DNA of 64,000 bases from assembly GCA_017529865.1 (NCBI GenBank), contig JAFXNA010000014.1, positions 52,503-116,502 of the forward strand, given 5' to 3'. The notes beneath the pieces are model-generated. The model had not been told where the DNA came from and searched no databases. It saw only the letters and a program-made list of their open reading frames with translations. This document shows, piece after piece, positions 58,378 through 64,000 of the stretch. Made by a program: the position numbers and the translations under genes. Position 1 is the first letter of the stretch; every line of letters starts with the position of its first letter. Origin of the DNA: Bacteroidaceae bacterium (GTDB lineage Bacteria; Bacteroidota; Bacteroidia; Bacteroidales; Bacteroidaceae).

Positions 58378-59967
58378 CTAATACTCATAAAGCTTAATGT
58401 GGAGCACTTTCCATTCCCCGACACCGATGCGAGCGTGACGGCCTTGATGGGTTTGATCTCCATTGTGACGACGGAGATATTGCATAGTGCCAGTAGCATC
58501 GATTTCGACTTCATCAACGGAAAGAAGACCAAGACGCTTGCCTCTGAAACGTTTGTTCGCCTCTTGGTCCTTACTTCCACCAGCTTCAGCAAAACCGTCC
58601 TCGCCTAATCGCTTCTTTTCCTCCTGTTGCTTCTCAGTTGGTGTCTTGAAGTCGATGACCACACCGCTGCCCGCTAACAAGTAGTCAAACTTGCCGAGAC
58701 GGATGAGTATGGCACCGCCCTCAGGCCATGTACTTCCGTCGGTGGCACGGGAATCCCAAGGTAGTGTGAAGTAATGGCGGCAGGTCATCACTACGCCGTC
58801 GTTGTCTATGATACGCTCACGGTCATTCTGGTCGAACAGGAGTCCCCACGACAACTTGCTATTCAGCATCTTTCCATTCGACAACTGGCGCAACAGCCCG
58901 TATGCCTTTGTCACGGATTCAGTCTCTTTCTCGCTTGCCTGGTCGATGGCAAAAGGACTGAAGCCCAATGCCTGATGCTCACCGAAGGCATAGAGAGCAC
59001 GCACGCCGCTGTTCTCGCAGCAACGGCTCTCAGGGATAAAAAGACGGTTCTTGACTTTTCCGCCATCTTGCGGACGTAAAGGCATGGCATATTGCGAAGC
59101 CCACGACTTGAAGCCTGTGTCGTAGATGTCAGGAGCGAGCAGGTCGATACTCGGAGCTCCCTCATGCCAGAAGTCGATGAGATGAGCCAACGGCCCGGCA
59201 GAGGGATATTCGCCTGGCCGTCGCCCACGACTGTTCATAGCAGCATTCACATAGAGCGGCATGTCGTGAATGTCACGTGCAGCCTTGGCCAGATGCTCTA
59301 CATAGCGGGCGTAGCTCAGTGCCATGAACCTCTCATCGGCATATTCGTCTGTGCCGTAGCGCTCTGCCCAGCGTTCCTGATCATAGGCTTTCTCGGCTAA
59401 GGGAGAATGGTCGCGTGCTGATTCCAACATACCAATCTCATTCTCTATCTGCATCATGATAACCACCTCGCGCTGTGGGTCTTTCTCACGGATGTGCCGC
59501 AGGAGTGCCGAGAATGCCTTGACGTCTGCCTGCAGCACATTGTCGCTGAAGCATGATGCTATCTCCATCTGCTTTCCCTCGGCAGTCATTGCCCGAGGAA
59601 ACCGCTTCGTATCCTGCTTGAACCACTCAGGTGTATAGCACGACATAGAGTTCTTCCACGCACCGAACCAAAGGAACACGACGTACAAATGTTCGCGTCG
59701 TGCCACATCGATAGTGCGGTCGATGAGCGTGAAGTCGAATTGTCCTTCTGTCGATTCCAAGAACTCCCAATAGGCAGGAACAAGCACCGTATTCAGTCCT
59801 AATGCCCGCATTCGTGGCATCGCCTCATCGATATCCTGCACCGACGTTGCAGCAGAGTTGCTCAGTTCTCCGCCAAGGATGTGACACGGAAGCATCGAGA
59901 GCCTGTCGCCTGCTGTAACGGTCTGCAGTGTGAGCAGAACGAACAGGAATACTATCAGCCTTTTCAT
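58378..59967 (-). CDS. GH35/GH42-like beta-galactosidase with DUF5597-type C-terminus
   Basis: A 529-residue exported glycosidase. Signal peptide MKRLIVFLFVLLTLQTVTA; then a TIM barrel with MRALGLNTVLVPAYWEFLE, FWFGAWKN and the acid/base Glu in MMQIENEIGMLE, a pattern shared by GH35 and GH42. The C-terminal ~150 residues fit the DUF5597 module that follows such barrels. The start is ATG 59967, giving a clean signal peptide; further upstream ATGs would add an unlikely N-terminus. A -7 box TATTTTTG lies at 60064-60071 on this strand. Confidence 0.82.
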   Translation of the reverse strand: MKRLIVFLFVLLTLQTVTAGDRLSMLPCHILGGELSNSAATSVQDIDEAMPRMRALGLNTVLVPAYWEFLESTEGQFDFTLIDRTIDVARREHLYVVFLWFGAWKNSMSCYTPEWFKQDTKRFPRAMTAEGKQMEIASCFSDNVLQADVKAFSALLRHIREKDPQREVVIMMQIENEIGMLESARDHSPLAEKAYDQERWAERYGTDEYADERFMALSYARYVEHLAKAARDIHDMPLYVNAAMNSRGRRPGEYPSAGPLAHLIDFWHEGAPSIDLLAPDIYDTGFKSWASQYAMPLRPQDGGKVKNRLFIPESRCCENSGVRALYAFGEHQALGFSPFAIDQASEKETESVTKAYGLLRQLSNGKMLNSKLSWGLLFDQNDRERIIDNDGVVMTCRHYFTLPWDSRATDGSTWPEGGAILIRLGKFDYLLAGSGVVIDFKTPTEKQQEEKKRLGEDGFAEAGGSKDQEANKRFRGKRLGLLSVDEVEIDATGTMQYLRRHNGDQTHQGRHARIGVGEWKVLHIKLYEY

Positions 59968-60063
59968 ATCACTTGCCATAAGCAGAATGTCTTTTAACTT
60001 CATAAGCCTTATTTGTTTTATTTCAATCTTTTGCAATGACATGATAGCATTGATTATTTTATG

Positions 60064-60071
60064 CAAAAATA
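60064..60071 (-). promoter_or_regulatory. -7 box TATTTTTG of the GH35/42-like gene
   Basis: TATTTTTG on the minus strand, about 97 bases before the chosen start. The -33 region is AT-rich without clear TTTG. Confidence 0.4.
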
Positions 60072-60242
60072 CGAAAATTACCTGAAATAAAGACACAATG
60101 AAAGGGAAAATATGCTTTTATAGTGTCTTTTTAACTTTTCTATGCTATAATCTGATTGAATGATACCGATAGAAATTCACTTTTCGGCAAAAAGTGAAAA
60201 CCGTGACGCAATTTGTGAAACCACAGTATCGGAAAAACGACG

Positions 60243-60250
60243 TACCTTTG
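60243..60250 (+). promoter_or_regulatory. -7 box TACCTTTG of the flavodoxin gene
   Basis: TACCTTTG, 52 bases before the ATG at 60302. The leader contains GTAAATAGTAAATCGTCAAA microrepeats. Confidence 0.55.
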
Positions 60251-60301
60251 CAGCGTGAAATCAATCGTAAATAGTAAATCGTCAAATAGTAAGACAGAAA
60301 T

Positions 60302-60937
60302 ATGAATATCAAGAGTATCATCACAGCCGCTTTGGCACTGCTCGTATCAACAGCATGCAATGGTGGCGCTAAACAAGAGAAAGTTATGAACAAGGATGGT
60401 AAAAGTTTGGTAGTGTTCTTCTCGCATGCAGGAGACAACTACGCAGTAGGAAACATCGAGGTGGGCAACACGAAGATTGTAGCTGACTACATCACGGAAC
60501 TGACAGGTGCTGAGCAGTTTGAGATTGTCACCCACAAGTACGACGGCATGGCATACACCCCACTATGCAACCTCGCAAAAGAAGAGCAGAAGAAAGGTGA
60601 ATTACCAGCGTATGAGGGCGACATTGACTTGTCAAAGTACGAGACGATTTTCATCGGTGGACCCGTATGGTGGGGCACCTATCCACAAGTAATGTTCACG
60701 TTCTTCAAGAAGCACGCGAACAATCTGAAGGGCAAGACCGTCATTCCTTTCACCACTCACGAGGGCAGCGGACTGGCCAACTGTGTAGAGGATGTGAAGG
60801 ATGCATTCCCTGGTGCAAATGTCACAAAGGGCTTCAGCATTTACGGTCACGAAGTGCGCACGGAGAAGAAAAAGGTTGAGAAATGGCTGAAAAGCCTAAC
60901 CCCCACCCCCTTTCCGAATAGCGAGGTGAGTAAATAG
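60302..60937 (+). CDS. Flavodoxin-family lipoprotein
   Basis: A 211-residue flavodoxin. A lipoprotein signal (ALLVSTACNGG, Cys19 as lipid site) precedes the domain, which has the FMN loop VVFFSHAGDNYAVGN and GGPVWWGTYPQVM. It therefore is probably anchored to a membrane facing the periplasm, unusual but common in Bacteroidetes. The last ~15 residues (LTPTPFPNSEVSK) come from a GC-rich repeat (60895-60935). A decayed second copy of its beginning lies at 63324. It may be a redox partner of the reductases downstream. Confidence 0.87.
   Translation: MNIKSIITAALALLVSTACNGGAKQEKVMNKDGKSLVVFFSHAGDNYAVGNIEVGNTKIVADYITELTGAEQFEIVTHKYDGMAYTPLCNLAKEEQKKGELPAYEGDIDLSKYETIFIGGPVWWGTYPQVMFTFFKKHANNLKGKTVIPFTTHEGSGLANCVEDVKDAFPGANVTKGFSIYGHEVRTEKKKVEKWLKSLTPTPFPNSEVSK
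60895..60935. repeat. GC-rich repeat forming the flavodoxin C-terminus
   Basis: CTAACCCCCACCCCCTTTCC then GAATAGCGAGG: the 5' half of the element seen elsewhere, giving LTPTPFP at the protein end. Confidence 0.7.
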
Positions 60938-60991
60938 CCAAATCAACAAATCAATTGTAAATGGTAAATCGTCAAATTGTAAATTAATAAT

Positions 60992-61837
60992 ATGGAGTAC
61001 ATTACATTATCAAACGGTGTCAAGATGCCGACATTGGGCTACGGTGTGTTTCTCGTAAGTCCTGACGAGTGTGAACGTTGTGTGAGTGATGCTTTGAGTG
61101 TGGACTATAGGCTGATAGATACAGCACAGGCCTACCAGAATGAGGAAGGCGTTGGCAATGCCTGGCGAAAGAGTGGTATCAAACGCGAGGACCTATTCCT
61201 TGTAACAAAGGTATGGATTTCGAACAACGGTGAAGAAAAAGCAGCCAAAAGTATCGACGAGAGCCTGCGTAAGTTGCAGACTGAGTATATCGACTTACTG
61301 CTCATCCATCAGGCTTACGGTGACGTGTTTGGCACATGGCGGGCTATGGAGAAGGCTTATCGTGCCGGTAAGGTGCGTGCCATCGGTGTAAGCAATTTCC
61401 AGGCAGGCCGCTTCTTCGACTTTGCCCACTATGTGGACGTGAAACCGATGGTGAACCAGTTGGAATGCAACACGCTCTCTCAGCAGACAGGAATCGAACC
61501 GATTCATGGCGAGTTTGGCACAAAGATGATGGCTTGGTATCCACTTGGCGGACAAGGCACAGACGGCATCGTGAAGAGTGAATTACTGGCTTCTATAGGT
61601 GCTAAGTATAATAAGACAGCTGCTCAGGTAGCCCTTCGTTGGCTTACCCATCGCGGCATCGTGGCGATTCCCAAGTCGAGCAATAAGGAGCGCATGGCGC
61701 AGAACATCGACATTTTCAACTTCTCGCTGAGTGACAACGATATGGCTCAGATAGCCGCTATGAACCAGCACGATGCAGGAACCAGAAATTTCGGCGACCC
61801 ACAGTTTGTGAAGTATTTGATAGAGAACTACGGATAA
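60992..61837 (+). CDS. Aldo/keto reductase
   Basis: A 281-residue NADPH-dependent AKR with YRLIDTAQAYQNEEGVG (the catalytic Asp and Tyr), VTKVWISN, LLLIHQAYGD and the nucleotide-binding IPKSSNKERMAQN. Family members reduce aldehydes, ketones or 2,5-diketo-gluconate. It follows the flavodoxin gene by 54 bases, filled with GTAAATGGTAAATCGTCAAA microrepeats, and precedes the acyltransferase by six bases. Confidence 0.92.
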   Translation: MEYITLSNGVKMPTLGYGVFLVSPDECERCVSDALSVDYRLIDTAQAYQNEEGVGNAWRKSGIKREDLFLVTKVWISNNGEEKAAKSIDESLRKLQTEYIDLLLIHQAYGDVFGTWRAMEKAYRAGKVRAIGVSNFQAGRFFDFAHYVDVKPMVNQLECNTLSQQTGIEPIHGEFGTKMMAWYPLGGQGTDGIVKSELLASIGAKYNKTAAQVALRWLTHRGIVAIPKSSNKERMAQNIDIFNFSLSDNDMAQIAAMNQHDAGTRNFGDPQFVKYLIENYG

Positions 61838-61843
61838 TACAAG

Positions 61844-62431
61844 ATGATGAATATATTCGAGCAATTAAGATCAGGGGCTGACGTCGATATGGCAACGCCC
61901 GAGTATGTAGAGGCCATCAAGCACATGACCGACTGCGCCAACATTTGTTTTAAGATCAACACGACGGCTCCCCAGCCTGAACAGATTCGTCCGTTGGAGG
62001 AGCAACTCTTTGGCGGCAACCTCGACCAGACGAGCTATCTGATGCCACCTATTCAGATTGACTTTGCCTGTCAGATGAAGATTGGCAAGAGTGTGTTTGT
62101 AAACCACTCGCTGACGTGTATGGCGGCTGGTGGCATTACCATCGACGACGGTGTGATGATTGGTCCAAATGTGCGCATCGTTACCGATAATCACGACTTC
62201 GCAAACCGCATGGTGCTGCGCTGCAAACCCGTTCATATCGGACGTAACGCATGGATTGGCGTGGGAGCAATTATCTTGCCTGGCGTAACTATTGGAGATA
62301 ATGCCGTTGTGGCTGCTGGTGCGGTTGTTACCAAGGATGTCGCTCCAAATACGATAGTTGGCGGTAATCCCGCAAAATTCATTAAGAACCTCACCCCTAA
62401 CCCCTCTCCAAGTGGCGAGGGGAATAAATAG
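61844..62431 (+). CDS. Hexapeptide-repeat acyltransferase, maltose acetyltransferase-like
   Basis: A 195-residue left-handed beta-helix acetyltransferase (Maa/NodL/LacA type): VNHSLTCMAAGGITIDDGVMIGPNVRIVTDNHD with the catalytic His, then RNAWIGVGAIILPGVTIGDNAVVAAGAVVTKDV. The N-terminal part (1-60) is the usual Mac domain. The C-terminus NLTPNPSPSGEGNK is encoded by a GC-rich repeat. The acceptor sugar is unknown. It lies six bases after the aldo/keto reductase gene. Confidence 0.9.
   Translation: MMNIFEQLRSGADVDMATPEYVEAIKHMTDCANICFKINTTAPQPEQIRPLEEQLFGGNLDQTSYLMPPIQIDFACQMKIGKSVFVNHSLTCMAAGGITIDDGVMIGPNVRIVTDNHDFANRMVLRCKPVHIGRNAWIGVGAIILPGVTIGDNAVVAAGAVVTKDVAPNTIVGGNPAKFIKNLTPNPSPSGEGNK
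62388..62428. repeat. GC-rich repeat forming the acyltransferase C-terminus
   Basis: CCTCACCCCTAACCCCTCTC then CAAGTGGCGAGGGG, a well-preserved copy; the stop codon follows the element directly. Confidence 0.8.
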
Positions 62432-62459
62432 AAATATCAACAAATAATCACTAAATAAT

Positions 62460-63308
62460 ATGATGATTTTCGATAGAAATGAACAGAAAGCAGTAGTGGC
62501 ACTCTTGGGTGCCGGTAGTATGGGAACTGCCATTGTGCGCCGTATCGGTGCTGGTAAGAAAATCCTGCTGGGCGACATCAGCGAGAAGGCGTTGGAACGT
62601 GTCGGCGAGGATTTCCGCCGTTGTGGCTACGATGCAGAGACCATCCAGGTGAATGCCTTGCAGAAGGATAGCGTGGAGACATTTGCACGGAAAGCTGCAG
62701 AACTGGGCCCCGTGATGTACTTCATCGACACAGCAGGAGCATCGCCCAATCAAGCCAAACCTGAGCACATCGTTGACCTCGATATGTTGGGTACGGGCTT
62801 TGCCGTGGATGCCTTTGGAGAGGTGATGGCCGAGGGTGGAGCTGGACTCATCATCTCGAGTCAGGCAGCCTATATGTACCCCATTCCCAACGACATCGAG
62901 CTGCAACTGGTTAACACCCCGACCGCTCAGCTGAAAGACGTGAAGTTCATTCAAGAGGTAGCCATGCAGAACTCAGGCTTTGCCTATATGATTGCCAAGC
63001 GCATGAACCACCTGCAAGCACAACGTGCTGCTGCCACTTCATGGCGCAAGCGTCGTGCCCGCATCAATACTATCTCGCCGGGTGTTATCGTTACCCCATT
63101 GGCCTACGACGAGTTCAACGCCAATGGAGAGGGCTACCAGCGCATGATTGATGCCTCTGCCGCTCGGCGCACAGGCACCAGCGACGAGATTGCAGAGGCA
63201 GCAGCCTTCCTGCTGGGTGAACATGCAAAATTCATTACCGGCACCGACTTGCTCATTGACGGTGGTGTCATCGCCAGCATTCGTACTGGAGAATACAAAC
63301 TGGGCTAA
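62460..63308 (+). CDS. Short-chain dehydrogenase/reductase
   Basis: A 282-residue SDR. The nucleotide site is LLGAGSMGTAIVRRIGAGKK with Asp in LGDIS; YFIDTAGASPN, SSQAAYM, the catalytic Tyr-Lys in FAYMIAKRM and NTISPGVIVTPL follow. GxGxxG instead of the SDR TGxxxGxG makes the first motif atypical. LTGTDLLIDGGV-like ITGTDLLIDGGV closes the family pattern. Substrate unknown; it is the last gene of the redox cluster. Confidence 0.88.
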   Translation: MMIFDRNEQKAVVALLGAGSMGTAIVRRIGAGKKILLGDISEKALERVGEDFRRCGYDAETIQVNALQKDSVETFARKAAELGPVMYFIDTAGASPNQAKPEHIVDLDMLGTGFAVDAFGEVMAEGGAGLIISSQAAYMYPIPNDIELQLVNTPTAQLKDVKFIQEVAMQNSGFAYMIAKRMNHLQAQRAAATSWRKRRARINTISPGVIVTPLAYDEFNANGEGYQRMIDASAARRTGTSDEIAEAAAFLLGEHAKFITGTDLLIDGGVIASIRTGEYKLG

Positions 63309-63323
63309 CTGCATATCACTTGG

Positions 63324-63412
63324 AACGTCAAAAGTATCATCACAGACGCTTTTGCGTTGCTGATACCCCAAGCATGGTGATGGGCTGTGCAGAGTTACAA
63401 GAAGAACAGCTG
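63324..63412 (+). pseudogene. Decayed copy of the flavodoxin lipoprotein gene start
   Basis: Read in one frame it gives NVKSIITDAFALLIPQAW then stop, matching NIKSIITAALALLVSTAC of the flavodoxin gene at 60302. At DNA level AGTATCATCACAG and CGCTTT are kept. There is no start codon and a stop falls where the lipid Cys would be, so it is a fragment, probably left by a tandem duplication with loss of the rest. Confidence 0.7.
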
Positions 63413-63445
63413 ATGTTTGGGGAATAGGGGCTTTCTTTAATGAAT

Positions 63446-63483
63446 AATCAACCCACCTGCCGTAGCAAGCAAGTGGGTTGATT
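63446..63483. terminator. Hairpin between the SDR gene and the MFS gene
   Basis: AATCAACCCAC and GTGGGTTGATT form an 11-base stem with a 16-base loop, followed by ATGTTGTTTTT. It could end the redox cluster transcript; the T-run is interrupted. The remaining ~120 bases to 63604 show no gene. Confidence 0.6.
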
Positions 63484-63603
63484 ATGTTGTTTTTCGGAAA
63501 TCATTAAAGCAACCGATGTTCAATACCGCTTATCAGAGATTCCGTAGTCAGGCCAACGTTCCTGTGGATAGTACCCTTTCAGCGTCTTCTCTATCTATAT
63601 TTT

Positions 63604-64000
63604 TTAAAACATCCGAAGCGCTGTGTATAACACTTGTTTGCCATGCAACGGCCTTACGATGATGTTGCCCAGGTTTTTCAGTTTCGGCATCTTGCTCATG
63701 GTGCTACGCACGGGTTGGACATCGTAGAGCAGCATGAGCAGCAGGACGATGGTGCCGACGATGCACATCACGCCAAACATCTCCTTAACAGCCACCATGA
63801 GGATGCTCTGATAGTCGGTGTGCAGACCTCGATTGAGCGTATCGGCAATCTGATGGCGCAGGCCGTAGCTATACATGCCTGAACACATGGACTCTGCAAC
63901 ACCGTTGCGGATGAAGCCTGAGATGGTGAGCGCATGAAAGAAGAAGGGAAACTCGATGAGGTCTTTCAGGTAGAGTGTCATCGTGGCAAAGAAGATGCTG
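63604..64000 (-). CDS. MFS drug/proton antiporter, C-terminal part (runs off the window)
   Basis: The visible 3' end encodes about 130 residues with hydrophobic helices (MFGVMCIVGTIVLLLMLLYD) and a loop HQIADTLNRGLHTDYQSIL typical of 14-helix DHA2/EmrB-like exporters of Bacteroidetes. The reading frame is open to position 64000, so the start is outside. An internal ATG at 63981 is not the start. The last residues are basic (STMSKMPKLKNLGN). Confidence 0.7.
   Translation of the reverse strand, partial: SIFFATMTLYLKDLIEFPFFFHALTISGFIRNGVAESMCSGMYSYGLRHQIADTLNRGLHTDYQSILMVAVKEMFGVMCIVGTIVLLLMLLYDVQPVRSTMSKMPKLKNLGNIIVRPLHGKQVLYTALRMF

Noticed and set aside
1..64000. tRNA, rRNA or other structured RNA genes
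   Set aside because: No cloverleaf, rRNA signature or known riboswitch core was recognised in the gaps; a covariance-model scan would be needed to exclude small ones.

Overview
The window looks like chromosomal DNA of a Bacteroidales bacterium, most likely a Prevotella/Segatella-type member of Prevotellaceae (inference). Promoters carry the Bacteroidetes -7 box TAnnTTTG, start codons lack clear Shine-Dalgarno sequences, and the gene families fit: PorQ of type IX secretion, DUF349 repeats, DUF4143 ATPases, HU-like proteins with a C-terminal extension, GH105/GH43 enzymes and a rhamnose operon. No rRNA, tRNA or CRISPR array was seen.

Layout. 0-7 kb: a secreted GH105 pectin enzyme, a hotdog thioesterase, a membrane protein, a CCA-adding-type nucleotidyltransferase, a sodium:solute symporter and an orphan histidine kinase that overlaps the symporter tail to tail. 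7-20 kb is core: outer-membrane protein, rsfS, ftsH, cdsA, a five-repeat DUF349 protein, meaB, porQ, cmk, ispH, topB and a YgjP-like metalloprotein; the last four plus porQ overlap by a few bases each. 20-28 kb: a 1922-residue alpha-2-macroglobulin-like protein and an acyl-CoA synthetase. 28.3-30.4 kb: a candidate mobile unit with ~92-bp inverted repeats and a 15-bp direct repeat, holding a truncated Rha-like gene and an AAA-DUF4143 ATPase. 30.5-36.3 kb: BlaI repressor, a BlaR1-type M56 sensor fused to an FGE-like domain, a secreted duplicated protein and a second FGE-like protein. 36.3-44 kb: an HU-like regulator preceded by four 21-bp tandem sites, a GH43 enzyme with a dockerin-like tail, 4-alpha-glucanotransferase and an S9 peptidase. 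44-49.2 kb: L-rhamnose catabolism (kinase, isomerase, MFS transporter, aldolase).

The most striking locus is the minus-strand cluster from about 56.8 kb down to 49.2 kb. A single good promoter is followed by nine co-directional genes: a Cys/Met-metabolism PLP enzyme, DsrE-like and TusA-like sulfur carriers, a family 2 (SrpI-type) encapsulin shell protein with an inserted cyclic-nucleotide-binding-like domain, a cysteine desulfurase with a long N-terminal extension (predicted cargo), a ThiS/MoaD-like carrier ending in Gly-Gly-Gly-Met, an E1-like ThiF/MoeB enzyme, a JAMM protease and serine acetyltransferase. It reads as an encapsulated sulfur-storage compartment wired to sulfur relay and cysteine synthesis.

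56.9-64 kb: GNAT, AraC regulator, a GH35/42-like enzyme, then a redox cluster (flavodoxin lipoprotein, aldo/keto reductase, acyltransferase, SDR), a decayed copy of the flavodoxin gene start, and the 3' end of an MFS exporter.

A second theme is dispersed repeats. GC-rich palindromic elements (coding for peptides such as SPNPSQGG) are inserted in frame in at least eight genes; a CAGGAGTG repeat sits inside two neighbouring genes; an MalQ insert and AT-rich microrepeats fill many gaps; and a ~65-bp repeat occurs in opposite orientation in the leaders of two genes 15 kb apart.
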